Below, one piece after another: positions 1-8,314 of a stretch of 64,000 nt of DNA. A program made the translations under genes and the position numbers. The notes below the pieces were generated by a model. It did no database searches. It worked only from the letters and a program-made list of their open reading frames with translations, and had not been told where the DNA came from. This DNA is from Alphaproteobacteria bacterium UBA6376. Lineage in GTDB: Bacteria > Pseudomonadota > Alphaproteobacteria > Rs-D84. Position 1 is the stretch's first letter, and the number at the start of each line of letters is the position of its first letter. The stretch spans positions 1-64,000 of the forward strand of contig DJQW01000001.1 in NCBI GenBank assembly GCA_002437665.1, read 5' to 3'.

Positions 1-14
1 TCAGTGCAGACGGA

Positions 15-46
15 TCACTTTATCACTATATCACTTTGTCACTTGC
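15..46. repeat. Four tandem 8-bp units downstream of dnaA
   Basis: Four consecutive octamers share the TCACT core: TCACTTTA, TCACTATA, TCACTTTG and TCACTTGC. They lie just past the dnaA stop codon at the window edge. No gene is visible here. Iterated short units beside dnaA could bind a protein, but the function is not evident and more copies may lie outside the window. Confidence 0.5.
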
Positions 47-69
47 CCACTAAATGCGGGCGTTGGGTT

Positions 70-1350
70 TTATTTGCATTCTGCAATCAGTTGATTGATT
101 TGTGCAGCCAATACCAAATCGCCCTGCTTTTGCTTTTCAACCTGCGCAATCGCATATACGACCGTTGCATGATCACGACCGCCAACATACTGGCCAATTT
201 CGGACAAAGACAAGTTTGTTGCACCCTTTAATACCGCCATCATTGTCTGGCGCGCCATAACCAATGCGCGTGCACGACCACGGTCACAGATTGCATCATA
301 AGAAACGCCCAATTTTTCGCACATATTGCGAACCATTGCGATTGGTGTTTTTGCGCGCTGCAATGTGTCCGCCAACAAACGTGATGCAACCGTCATATCA
401 ACCGCCGCACCCATCAATTCTGTATACGCCTTGATTTTTGTGGCAATGCCGTGTACCAAGTGACCGTCCGCCGCGGTGCGTGATGCCAATTCTGTGGCAA
501 CGTCTGATGCAACACCCGCACGCATCAAGATTACGCGACGTGCATTCGCGCTTGGCGCGACAACATCAGCGACCAAGCCAGACGCCAACAATGATTTTGC
601 ACGATGATCAAAACCTGTCAGGTTGCTGGGCGCGGCGTTCGCTGTCAAAACAACGTTCTTGCCGGCGTTGCGCAAATCAACAACCAGTTGCAAAAATTCT
701 TCGCATGTTGCACGCTTGCCCGCCAACATCTGGACATCGTCCATGATAAATGTATCACATTTGCGGCAGTAATCTTTGAATGCAAAGATTGTACGATCAT
801 GCAATGCGCGTGTAAATTCAGAAACAAATTCACCACCAGACATCATAACCACGCGACCCGCCGTTGCATTCGCCACGCAACGCGCCAACAATGATTTACC
901 ACAACCCGCCGGCCCATAGATAAACAGAGGCGAGAATGCAACCGCGCCCGCCGCCAATTTCTTGCACGCAGACAACACAAACGCGTTTTCATCAGATACA
1001 ACAAATTCATCAAAGTTTGCCGCCGCATCATCAGATGCCACTGTTGCCGCTGGGGCAAATGACTGAACATTGTTGTCGTTTGCAACTGTGTTTGCCACTG
1101 ACGCACCACGAACCGCAATACGCACCGCCAAACCAAATTCCGCTGCAACCGCATTCAATGTCGCACCATGCACACCAGAAATAAAGTCAGCCGAGAATTG
1201 ATTCTGGGCGGTCAAGACCAATGTATCATCAGAAATTTCAAAATTTAATGGGGCAATCCAAGACGAGAACGCAGCAGAATCCATTTTTGCGGCAATGGCC
1301 CCCTTGATTGTTTCCAAGTTAGTCATTTTTTTTGTTGCCGCTGCCTGCAT
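70..1350 (-). CDS. dnaA: Chromosomal replication initiator DnaA
   Basis: DnaA is the AAA+ ATPase that binds DnaA boxes and melts the replication origin. The 426-aa product has a short domain I (about residues 10-80), a low-complexity linker, and the AAA+ module with Walker A GPAGCGKS (146-153) and Walker B FIMDDV (201-206). The C-terminal DNA-binding domain carries the GRDHATVV signature at about 391. It is somewhat shorter than the usual 450-500 residues, mainly in the linker. The start at 1350 is favoured by an AGGAG ribosome-binding site 8 nt upstream; a second Met eight residues in is possible. It reads away from dprA. Confidence 0.96.
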   Translation of the reverse strand: MQAAATKKMTNLETIKGAIAAKMDSAAFSSWIAPLNFEISDDTLVLTAQNQFSADFISGVHGATLNAVAAEFGLAVRIAVRGASVANTVANDNNVQSFAPAATVASDDAAANFDEFVVSDENAFVLSACKKLAAGAVAFSPLFIYGPAGCGKSLLARCVANATAGRVVMMSGGEFVSEFTRALHDRTIFAFKDYCRKCDTFIMDDVQMLAGKRATCEEFLQLVVDLRNAGKNVVLTANAAPSNLTGFDHRAKSLLASGLVADVVAPSANARRVILMRAGVASDVATELASRTAADGHLVHGIATKIKAYTELMGAAVDMTVASRLLADTLQRAKTPIAMVRNMCEKLGVSYDAICDRGRARALVMARQTMMAVLKGATNLSLSEIGQYVGGRDHATVVYAIAQVEKQKQGDLVLAAQINQLIAECK

Positions 1351-1661
1351 GTCGTTTCTCCTTTCCTTTCTCTAAAAGAGTTTCCTGCCAGCGCAAGAGT
1401 GTAAAAATCACCTGCACATAAACGCTAAATTTTACTGTTTCATAAAATTTAGTGTTTATGTTAGCCCTACTTTTAACCCTCTCGCTTTGGTGATTGAGTT
1501 TCTCGGTCTCAATCGTTTTGGATACGTCAAATAAGTTATAAGATAAATTTCGATTTTCAACTAAATGTTAAACAATTTTTGAACATTTATTTTTTGACAA
1601 CGATTCGTTTTTTTGCCCGATTTCCGCGGTTTGTATATACATTGTATAGACAAGAAAAGAT
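1351..1661. other. dnaA upstream region with two inverted repeats
   Basis: This 311-bp gap between dnaA and the dprA stop holds no gene. It has a 17-bp inverted repeat with one mismatch (1418-1434 against 1443-1459) and a perfect 7-bp one (GATTGAG at 1492-1498, CTCAATC at 1508-1514). Positions about 1530-1620 are strongly AT-rich. I could not find a convincing cluster of DnaA boxes, so this is better described as the dnaA regulatory region than as oriC. Confidence 0.5.
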
Positions 1662-2690
1662 TCATATCCGAATATATCCACCGTCTACTTTTTGCACCAA
1701 ACCCTGCAATTCTAGGACAACCAAATCGCGTTTAATTTCCAAAATACTTTTTTGGACAATTTCTGCCAATACAGATTCTGACACTGGAATCGCACCCAAT
1801 TTATCCAGCAAGGAATTTTCACCCGTATCTTTTTTTGATTTTTTTTGTAACGATTGGGAATCATTTTCCAATTCTGGGAAATCAGATGCGCCCATGCACA
1901 ATTCTGCCGCGCCTGATTTTATCAGTGAATTTGGGCCGGCGGCGCGGGAATCCGCGGGGTGCGACGGTATTGCATAGATTTTGCGTCCCATATCGGTTGC
2001 GAATCGGGCCGTACGCATACTGCCAGATTGCATGTCGGCCTCGCCCAGAATCAATTTTTCCCCGATTCCTGCGACCCAGCGATTGCGCTGAACAAAATTT
2101 TGTGCGACCGGCGTAAATCCAACCGGCATTTCACTGACCACCACGCCGCGCGAAACAATGTCCCAATACAACGATTCGTTTTCAACCGGCCATATATAAT
2201 CCACCCCGCCCGCCAGAACCGCAATCGTCTGGGCGTCCCCAGCCGCGCGCAATGCGCCACGATGCGCCGCGGTATCCGTGCCAATCGCCATACCAGACAC
2301 AACCACCAAACCGTGCGACGCAAATTCTGTGGCCAAATTTGCCGTAAATTCCATACCCGCCGCCGTCGCGTGACGCGTACCCACCATTGCAACGGCACGC
2401 CGACGCAGCGTGTCCAGATTTCCCCGCGCGGTCAATACCGGCGGGTGATTTTTTACCGCACGCAATGCCGCTGGGTACAATTCATCATCATCACATATAT
2501 AATGTATATTTAACTCGGCCGCACGTGCCATTTCACGCATAACCGCATCACGATGCGCGACGCTTGCATTCAATGCCGCCGCAGCGGCCACCGCATCACC
2601 ATCGAATCGGCGCAACAGTTCGTTATAACGCGCCGGCCCAATACCAGCACTGCGTAAAATCAATAATTTTTCAAACAGGTTTTTATTCAT
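1662..2690 (-). CDS. dprA: DNA processing protein DprA (Smf)
   Basis: DprA binds single-stranded DNA and loads RecA during natural transformation. The product has an N-terminal helix-hairpin-helix-like region (LRSAGIGPARYNELL), a Rossmann-like core with VGTRHATAAG, GMAIGTDTAAH and AGGVDYIWPVENESLY, and a C-terminal winged-helix segment ending in a short beta hairpin. The frame is open to 2714, but I place the start at 2690 because a TATAGT box (2698-2703) ends 7 nt upstream of that ATG and family members begin near it. No Shine-Dalgarno is visible, so the mRNA may be leaderless. Its presence suggests competence or a relic of it. Confidence 0.93.
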   Translation of the reverse strand: MNKNLFEKLLILRSAGIGPARYNELLRRFDGDAVAAAAALNASVAHRDAVMREMARAAELNIHYICDDDELYPAALRAVKNHPPVLTARGNLDTLRRRAVAMVGTRHATAAGMEFTANLATEFASHGLVVVSGMAIGTDTAAHRGALRAAGDAQTIAVLAGGVDYIWPVENESLYWDIVSRGVVVSEMPVGFTPVAQNFVQRNRWVAGIGEKLILGEADMQSGSMRTARFATDMGRKIYAIPSHPADSRAAGPNSLIKSGAAELCMGASDFPELENDSQSLQKKSKKDTGENSLLDKLGAIPVSESVLAEIVQKSILEIKRDLVVLELQGLVQKVDGGYIRI

Positions 2691-2730
2691 ACCAATCACT
2701 ATAAAAAAATTCACATATATATTAAAAGTA

Positions 2731-2759
2731 AAAACGACCCAAAATGTGGGTCGTTTTTC
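2731..2759 (-). terminator. Rho-independent terminator
   Basis: An 11-bp stem (2731-2741 with 2747-2757) with a 5-nt loop is flanked by A and T runs. It follows the stop of the secreted protein gene ending at 2783 and precedes dprA, so it separates the two minus-strand units. It could also work on the plus strand. Confidence 0.85.
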
Positions 2760-2782
2760 AATTTACGTTATGCAACGCAGAA

Positions 2783-3631
2783 TTATTTCATGGCATTCAA
2801 AATGCTTTCGAAATCATATTCTGTGCACGCAGTTGGTCTGGTTTTATCAGTCCAGATATCTTTCTGGCATTCTTTAACCAAGTCACTCAGATTATTCTTA
2901 AATTCAGTATACTGCGTTGGGTTCTTTTCTTTCAGTGTCAGCAACTGGCTCTTTAACAATTTATCTTCACTCAGGTTCTTTTGACCTTGAACCTTGCCCC
3001 CAATCAGTTTATTACCAAACAGTTCCATGATACCAACACCAACGCCGGCACCACCAACCGCACCGCCAACGGTCGCCCATGTACGCGCGGTCTTCTTGGC
3101 ATCCAAAATACGTTGTTTCAACGTTCCTTCGTCCGCCCATGCGCCACAGGTTATATTCTGACCCCATTCAAAGTATTTTGCGGGAATATCAGATGTGCTG
3201 ACGCGGTTATCGGTGGATTTAACCTCTACCCGAACAAAGCATGTGTTGTTTTCAGGATTTTCGGTATCTTCGACCATTGTCGCATAGTTATCACGATTGC
3301 TGTAACGTGACGCCCAAACAAACGTATTGCCAATACCAATATTATTATTGATGCATGCGTTCTTTTCCTTTTCGCGGGTATCAACGGTCTTGGTGTCCGT
3401 GACCGGTTCAACACGCGCACTGGATTTATTCTCGCTGGTCGTATCAGACGCGGTTGAATTTGCCGCAGACGCCATTGCCGTAATCTGGTTTGTCGACGCG
3501 GTTGTCGCACGACGTGGCGCATTTGTGACCATTTGGGTCTGCATAGAGCGACGTGCCTGACCGGCGGGTGATGCCGCCATTGCCGGCATTGCAATCAAAC
3601 CACACATAACAAAGTATAGAATTTTATTCAT
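2783..3631 (-). CDS. Secreted hypothetical protein
   Basis: This 282-aa product is of unknown function. It has a clear Sec signal peptide (MNKILYFVMCGLIAMPAMAA), a Ser/Thr/Ala-rich low-complexity stretch to about residue 85, and a central region with four well-spaced cysteines. A Gly-rich hydrophobic segment (about 195-212, VGGAVGGAGVGVGIM) could insert in a membrane. The C-terminus is charged with two further cysteines. The composition suggests a periplasmic or surface protein held by disulfides. An extended -10 element (TGATATAAT) and a GGGA ribosome-binding site precede the ATG, and a strong terminator follows. I recognise no family. Confidence 0.75.
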   Translation of the reverse strand: MNKILYFVMCGLIAMPAMAASPAGQARRSMQTQMVTNAPRRATTASTNQITAMASAANSTASDTTSENKSSARVEPVTDTKTVDTREKEKNACINNNIGIGNTFVWASRYSNRDNYATMVEDTENPENNTCFVRVEVKSTDNRVSTSDIPAKYFEWGQNITCGAWADEGTLKQRILDAKKTARTWATVGGAVGGAGVGVGIMELFGNKLIGGKVQGQKNLSEDKLLKSQLLTLKEKNPTQYTEFKNNLSDLVKECQKDIWTDKTRPTACTEYDFESILNAMK

Positions 3632-3658
3632 TCTGTCCCTTCCCTAATTCTTTCCCGC

Positions 3659-3667
3659 ATTATATCA
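3659..3667 (-). promoter_or_regulatory. Extended -10 promoter of the secreted protein gene
   Basis: The minus strand reads TGATATAAT, a TGn-extended -10 element, about 28 nt upstream of the ATG at 3631. The -35 region is poor, as expected for an extended -10 promoter. Confidence 0.6.
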
Positions 3668-3700
3668 CAAATCGCATAAAAAATAAAGACCAAATACAAA

Positions 3701-3724
3701 AGAAAAAGGGGCGCACGCGCCCCA
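3701..3724 (-). terminator. Terminator after plsY
   Basis: A GGGGCG / CGCCCC stem (3708-3713 with 3718-3723) with a 4-nt loop is followed on the minus strand by a T-rich tract. It closes the plsY transcript. Confidence 0.8.
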
Positions 3725-3731
3725 ATAAAAA

Positions 3732-4319
3732 CTATTTTTTCCATTTCCATTTGATGGTGGATTCTGTGCCATGCACCAGACGGCTGATATTTTCACGATG
3801 CCGCCACAGACACAACAACCCCATGGCCAAGAATGCCAATCCCGTCTGCGTTCCGATAACGAAACCAAATATCGGCATCAGGCAAAATACAACCACCGCA
3901 CCCAGCGACGAATACCCCGATGTCAACGCCACAATCAGCCATTCAATACCGCATATCACAAATGCCGCCGGACTGATTGCCAATATAGTACCAAACAGCG
4001 ACGAAATCCCCTTGCCACCATGAAAACGCAACCATACGGGATAACAATGCCCAACAATCGCTGCAAAACCACACCATGCGGCAAACGCGTCACCACCAAC
4101 GGCGCGCCCGATAAAAACCGCCGCAATGGCCTTGGCCATGTCCAACAACCATACCGCGCCCGCCATACGCAGGCCACCCACGCGCATAACGTTTGTTGCG
4201 CCGATGTTACCACTGCCCACTTGACGCAAATCCCCCTTGCCCATCAGGCGTGTGAACACCAATCCCATTGGAATCGAACCCAATAAATAAGAAATAATTA
4301 TCGCAAATACATACATCAT
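3732..4319 (-). CDS. plsY: Glycerol-3-phosphate acyltransferase PlsY
   Basis: PlsY is the integral inner-membrane enzyme that transfers acyl groups from acyl-phosphate to glycerol-3-phosphate in the first step of phospholipid synthesis. The 195-aa product has the family motifs: LLGSIPMG near the N-terminus, GSGNIGATNVMR (motif 1), FHGGKGISS (motif 2) and a late Gly-rich hydrophobic segment. About five membrane helices are predicted by eye, matching the normal size. An AAGGA ribosome-binding site precedes the ATG. It is divergent from rpsT across about 70 bp and ends at its own terminator. Confidence 0.95.
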   Translation of the reverse strand: MMYVFAIIISYLLGSIPMGLVFTRLMGKGDLRQVGSGNIGATNVMRVGGLRMAGAVWLLDMAKAIAAVFIGRAVGGDAFAAWCGFAAIVGHCYPVWLRFHGGKGISSLFGTILAISPAAFVICGIEWLIVALTSGYSSLGAVVVFCLMPIFGFVIGTQTGLAFLAMGLLCLWRHRENISRLVHGTESTIKWKWKK

Positions 4320-4330
4320 TTTATTTTTCC

Positions 4331-4358
4331 TTGATTTTATGTTTGTTTTTTATAGAAT
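4331..4358 (+). promoter_or_regulatory. rpsT promoter
   Basis: TTGATT (4331-4336) and TAGAAT (4353-4358) are separated by 16 nt, placing transcription start about 28 nt before the rpsT start codon. Confidence 0.65.
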
Positions 4359-4392
4359 AGCAGGAAACTTGACTAAATAAAAGGAAAATAAA

Positions 4393-4653
4393 GTGGCAAA
4401 TCATAAGTCATCTGAAAAAAGAATTTTGGTCACGGAAAAGAAAAACGCCGTGAATACCGCCCGTCGCAGTGCTGTTAAAACAGCCACGAAAAAGGCATTG
4501 GTTGCAATCGAATCTGGGGACAAGGCCGCCGCAACAGCCGCCGCCCGCGCCGCAGAAAGCAAAATTATGAAATCCGCCGGCAAGGTTATGCCAAAACAGC
4601 GTGCCGCGCGCAAGATTTCTCGTCTGGCGAAAAAAGTTTCCAAGATGGCATAA
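4393..4653 (+). CDS. rpsT: 30S ribosomal protein S20
   Basis: S20 is a primary 16S rRNA-binding protein of the small subunit. The 86-aa, Lys/Ala-rich sequence begins MANHKSSEKRI and has the long helical family pattern. The start codon is GTG with an AAGGA ribosome-binding site 8 nt upstream; GTG or TTG starts are common for rpsT because it represses its own translation. The gene is monocistronic, with its own promoter and two tandem terminators. Confidence 0.96.
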   Translation: MANHKSSEKRILVTEKKNAVNTARRSAVKTATKKALVAIESGDKAAATAAARAAESKIMKSAGKVMPKQRAARKISRLAKKVSKMA

Positions 4654-4675
4654 TGCCATTATGGTCTGGTACACC

Positions 4676-4700
4676 GGCGCACATTTTCTGTGCGCCTTTT
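4676..4700 (+). terminator. First rpsT terminator
   Basis: A GGCGCACA / TGTGCGCC stem with a 5-nt loop is followed by TTTT, 22 nt past the rpsT stop. Confidence 0.85.
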
Positions 4701-4710
4701 GCTGTATAAA

Positions 4711-4738
4711 AAATCCGCCCCAATCGGCGGATTTTTTT
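4711..4738 (+). terminator. Second rpsT terminator
   Basis: AAATCCGCC (4711-4719) pairs with GGCGGATTT (4726-4734), followed by a T run. Two terminators in tandem suggest strong termination after a highly expressed gene. Confidence 0.85.
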
Positions 4739-4932
4739 CAAAGCAGCCCTCCCGCCGGATGCTAACACCACAGGTATAGTGCAACCAATCAAAACAAAAC
4801 ACAGATGGAACAAGAACTCAGTACACAGACAACACACCGTTAGCGTAACATTACTTACAGAATTCTGACCTGTATGCTGTTTGCGAACCGCATTTTGCTG
4901 CAATTCGTTTTCTATACTCTGCTGGCACATTT

Positions 4933-4961
4933 GTCATTGCGAGTGTAACGAAGCAATCCAG
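4933..4961. repeat. Interspersed repeat of the GTCATTGCGAG type
   Basis: The segment begins GTCATTGCGAG and ends GAAGCAATCCAG, with a short variable middle. I recognise this as resembling a short intergenic repeat reported in many bacteria. It lies in a 245-bp stretch (4740-4984) in which I see no gene. Only one copy was noticed in this window. Confidence 0.6.
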
Positions 4962-4984
4962 TAAATAAAACGTGCACTTTCTAA

Positions 4985-5014
4985 AAATAAAACCGGCGAT
5001 TGCCGGTTTTATTT
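4985..5014 (-). terminator. Terminator after the secretin gene
   Basis: A 13-bp stem (4985-4997 with 5002-5014) with a GATT loop sits next to the secretin stop codon, with A/T runs on both sides. Confidence 0.85.
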
Positions 5015-5015
5015 C

Positions 5016-6644
5016 TTAATTCAGTGGTGCGCCCCAATGTTGTTGGATACTGCGTTCTGCATCCATCGGGCTGACCAATACCTGTGGTGTCAAGATAACC
5101 ACCAATGTATCACGCGTCGCCGATGTTTCACGCGAACCAGACAACGCCATAAAGTCCGGATCACCCAAGCCATAACGTGTATCATTATTGGTCTGCTTTT
5201 CAAACCCAGACACAACCAACATCTGGCCGGATTCCATGATAACTTCTTGCATGAAACTGCGCTCTTCAACCTCTGGCAACTGCAATGTAACCTCGCCAAT
5301 GGTCTGGGTTGACATTTTCAGCAATTCACGAACCGACATACGGAACAGCAACAGAATCTTGCCATTTTCCAAAACGTTCGGCAACAACTGCATCGAGAAC
5401 CCAGTTTCCAAATCGTCCTGATCAACCGTACTGGATTCAACCGTTGTAAAGTTACGTGATTCAAAACGTTTGATGTAACCTGTGGTCTTGGTGTTATTCA
5501 CCGGCGCAACACGGTTGCTGCGGGTTGTAACACCAACGTTTGTTACCAACGATACCTTGCCCTGCTTTGCCAATGCCTCAATCAATGCGGCACTGCCCGC
5601 GGCACGCGCCAACGAACCGTTTTTAATTTGGTCTGCGGTGTACGCACCGGAAACTTCCTTGCCACCTTCGGTATGTGTTGCACCCGTCAACGCCGATACA
5701 GTATTCGACAGCACGGCGATGTTCATGGAACTGGCCTCGGTCGTGGCCAAATTATTCTTTGGATTCGCAACGATGTTCAGCCCCGACGCGCTGTTGATTG
5801 CCGCCGCCAAGTTCAAACCAAACGCCGAATCATTCGAAATTGATACCTGCAAAACCTTGACATCAATGGTCACCAACTGGGACAGACGTTTATTCTGTCT
5901 GTTGATATAATCACTGACACGTGCCAGAACCGATGGTGGTGCGGTAACAGTGATTGTACCCAAACTGCGCGATACGGTGAAATCTGCATTCTGGGCCTTG
6001 CCAATAATACCAGAAATCGCCTTTTCGATTTCGTCCCATTCTTTCAACGTGGATTCCAATGCAACCTGATTACCATCGTCGGTTTGAACCGCGGTCTGGT
6101 ATGATACATCTGTACCCAAGGCATACAATGTAAATGTCTTGGTTTCTGTTTCATAGAACACAATCGATGTCTTGTCATAATACCACAGCAAATCCAAATC
6201 GGTCGCCACCTGTGACAACAGACCCGACAATTTGCCGGTGTACGCAACATTGATTGTCTTTTTTAATTTTTCGGAATTTACCTGACTGTCAATCTTGACC
6301 GGAATGCCAGTTATTGAATGCACATCGTTTGCAAAAACCTGCAATGTAACCGGTTCATTCAACAAAATTGTAACGCCGGTATCGGTTTCAAATTGCGATG
6401 GCAAATTATTGCGATGTTCCAGAACGGTTGATTTGCTGCCCAACCATACCCCTTCGGACATAGAAACGGTATCGCCACTGGCAACCTTGGCTGTGGGGTT
6501 CTTGGCCATTTCAAATGCATCGTATGCATTGATAAAGTTCTGGTCAACGGTCGCCGCAACCTTGGCTGATTCACGTGCCGTACACGCCGCCAGCGCAACG
6601 CCCAGCACACTGAACATAAATAACATCTTGAATGATTTCGTCAT
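5016..6644 (-). CDS. PilN-type (type IVB pilus) secretin lipoprotein
   Basis: This is an outer-membrane secretin of the R64 PilN/BfpB class, which forms the channel for type IVB pili or related exporters. The 542-aa product has a lipoprotein signal with Cys at about 21 (ALAAC). An N-terminal secretin domain (about 90-170) and a short N1-like domain follow. The C-terminal secretin beta domain contains GFSMQLLPNV, LQLPEVEERSFMQEVIMESGQMLVVSGF and RDTLVVILTPQVL. It lies 33 bp downstream of a TcpQ-domain gene in the same orientation, which supports the assignment. No pilin, ATPase or platform gene is in the window. Confidence 0.88.
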   Translation of the reverse strand: MTKSFKMLFMFSVLGVALAACTARESAKVAATVDQNFINAYDAFEMAKNPTAKVASGDTVSMSEGVWLGSKSTVLEHRNNLPSQFETDTGVTILLNEPVTLQVFANDVHSITGIPVKIDSQVNSEKLKKTINVAYTGKLSGLLSQVATDLDLLWYYDKTSIVFYETETKTFTLYALGTDVSYQTAVQTDDGNQVALESTLKEWDEIEKAISGIIGKAQNADFTVSRSLGTITVTAPPSVLARVSDYINRQNKRLSQLVTIDVKVLQVSISNDSAFGLNLAAAINSASGLNIVANPKNNLATTEASSMNIAVLSNTVSALTGATHTEGGKEVSGAYTADQIKNGSLARAAGSAALIEALAKQGKVSLVTNVGVTTRSNRVAPVNNTKTTGYIKRFESRNFTTVESSTVDQDDLETGFSMQLLPNVLENGKILLLFRMSVRELLKMSTQTIGEVTLQLPEVEERSFMQEVIMESGQMLVVSGFEKQTNNDTRYGLGDPDFMALSGSRETSATRDTLVVILTPQVLVSPMDAERSIQQHWGAPLN

Positions 6645-6677
6645 TATTCTTTCTCCTACGGCAACGCGATTGCGGTT

Positions 6678-7592
6678 TTATTCTTCGGTTGTAGATATCA
6701 CCAATACACGGTTTCCCTTGTAGAACTTCGCATATGGAATTGGTGTTGCACGGCCAAAGTTACGAACCAATGCCGACGCCACATCAACAAAACGCCCCTT
6801 GAATACCGCGCTGGCTTCAATCGGGTATTCACGTGATGTCGCCCAAACCAAATCCCAACCTTCTTTGTCACACCAGTTTTGCAAAACTTCGCGCAGGGTC
6901 TGGCCATTGGCAACAACCCACGAACGAACCTGATCGGTCAGTTTCACAGACGGTTCTGCATCCGCAGATGCGTTGACCGCGATTTCGCTATCTTCATCTG
7001 CACCGGCCAAGATATTGCCGTTTTCATCAACCTTGTTCATACCCATCTTGGCTGCGAATGCAGAATACGCATCGGCATTCTTGTTGCAATTCTTGCGACC
7101 GCTGCGTGATACGGACAGAACACTGCCCCCGTCATCTTCCAACATTTCACGATGCAGCAATGGCATTTCAGAACCAGAATTGCATTCGTCATCAAAACCA
7201 ACTGGGATTTGTGTCCCGTGCAGCATATTCGCCCCACCCGACCAATCACCATAGCCGGCATTCGTACCCAGATTGAAATTATTTTCAACAACCAAATCCG
7301 TACCAATCTTTGACACGATGCGAATATTGTCGGATTGTTTATCCTTGGCACACATGCCATCTTCGCATGCAACCTCTACGTCTGCATCAGAACCCGCGAT
7401 TGGCCACACCGGCACAGCCGTTGCTACCTGTGATTCCTCTGTTGTATCGGTCTGAACAGATTGATTTTCATCAACCGTCTTGTCTTGGGAATAAAAAACC
7501 TCACTCGTTACAACCTGGGGCAACGATTCTGCGGCAAAGCAATAGCCGGCCGCGGTTGCAAACATTGCGACAATAAAAATCTTGCGGAACAT
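6678..7592 (-). CDS. TcpQ/PilL C-terminal domain protein
   Basis: The 304-aa product has a signal peptide (MFRKIFIVAMFATAAGYCFA), a long acidic low-complexity region with four to five cysteines, and a C-terminal TcpQ-type domain (about 220-300; TLREVLQNWCDKEGWDLVWA, then VLVI). TcpQ and PilL domains assist secretin assembly in type IVB pili, which fits the secretin gene next door. The frame extends to 7712, but the start at 7592 has a good GGAAGG ribosome-binding site and begins the signal peptide. Confidence 0.82.
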   Translation of the reverse strand: MFRKIFIVAMFATAAGYCFAAESLPQVVTSEVFYSQDKTVDENQSVQTDTTEESQVATAVPVWPIAGSDADVEVACEDGMCAKDKQSDNIRIVSKIGTDLVVENNFNLGTNAGYGDWSGGANMLHGTQIPVGFDDECNSGSEMPLLHREMLEDDGGSVLSVSRSGRKNCNKNADAYSAFAAKMGMNKVDENGNILAGADEDSEIAVNASADAEPSVKLTDQVRSWVVANGQTLREVLQNWCDKEGWDLVWATSREYPIEASAVFKGRFVDVASALVRNFGRATPIPYAKFYKGNRVLVISTTEE

Positions 7593-7635
7593 AAAATCTT
7601 CCTTTCCTGAATGATTTATCTTATTTATTGTACTT

Positions 7636-7664
7636 ATTATAACAATTTGACCGAATCTGTGCAA
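7636..7664 (-). promoter_or_regulatory. Promoter of the TcpQ-secretin operon
   Basis: On the minus strand TTGCAC (7659-7664) and TATAAT (7636-7641) are separated by exactly 17 nt, about 45 nt upstream of the ATG. Confidence 0.75.
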
Positions 7665-7706
7665 GACCAAATCGCACCCGCACAAATTTATATTTGCAAG
7701 ATAAAA

Positions 7707-7735
7707 TCGCACGAATCGGCAAAAGATGTTATACT
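7707..7735 (+). promoter_or_regulatory. Possible promoter of the suf-region operon
   Basis: TCGCAC (7707-7712), 17 nt, TATACT (7730-7735). The -10 is good and the -35 poor. It would start transcription about 27 nt before the ATG at 7769. Confidence 0.4.
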
Positions 7736-7768
7736 GTCTACAACAATATCTAATTTTAGGGGACGAAT

Positions 7769-8314
7769 ATGCAAAACATATTGATTTTAAGTGGTATTTC
7801 TGTGGTGATTATTATTTCCGTCGTGATTGCAACATTGATTTTTGGCATAAATCGCCGCATGCGCAATCTGGAAAAAACACTGACATACCAATACAACCTG
7901 ATTGTTAAAATTCAATCTGTTTTGAAAAACAAGTCCGCAACAAACGCCGTCGCCGAACATGCAGAGGTTATTTATCAAGACCTGTTACAACACCTGATTC
8001 CAATTATGGCGGCGATTGATGTTATGCCACGCGCAACCCCCGAACATCCATTGTGGCGTGCATTGGGTGGCATTTTGGACGAATACAACAAGAACCCATT
8101 TGTACTGGAAAAATTGCGTCGTTGTATTAAACTGGATTCAGAGGTTGCCCGCAGCGTCGACAATTACATGAGCCGCGCAGACGCGTTTTTACAGCACCTG
8201 ACCACCACTGAACCCGAGGGTATTTTGTCTGCGACATTTACCGACGGTTTGCTGGGCCAGTCGCTGACGTTCTTTGCACAGGCACGCACGCTGGCGGCAC
8301 AAAGTAACGATTAA
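7769..8314 (+). CDS. Membrane-anchored hypothetical protein upstream of sufB
   Basis: This 181-aa protein of unknown function has one N-terminal transmembrane helix (about residues 5-26) followed by a soluble, mostly helical domain likely facing the cytoplasm. Its stop codon directly abuts the sufB ATG (TAAATG), so the two are co-transcribed and perhaps translationally coupled. A GGGGA ribosome-binding site precedes its ATG. It is not SufD and I recognise no domain; the position only suggests a link to Fe-S assembly. Confidence 0.75.
   Translation: MQNILILSGISVVIIISVVIATLIFGINRRMRNLEKTLTYQYNLIVKIQSVLKNKSATNAVAEHAEVIYQDLLQHLIPIMAAIDVMPRATPEHPLWRALGGILDEYNKNPFVLEKLRRCIKLDSEVARSVDNYMSRADAFLQHLTTTEPEGILSATFTDGLLGQSLTFFAQARTLAAQSND

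Noticed and set aside
1351..1661. oriC next to dnaA
   Set aside because: AT-rich with inverted repeats, but I found no cluster of TTATCCACA-type DnaA boxes. GC skew over the genome would be needed.
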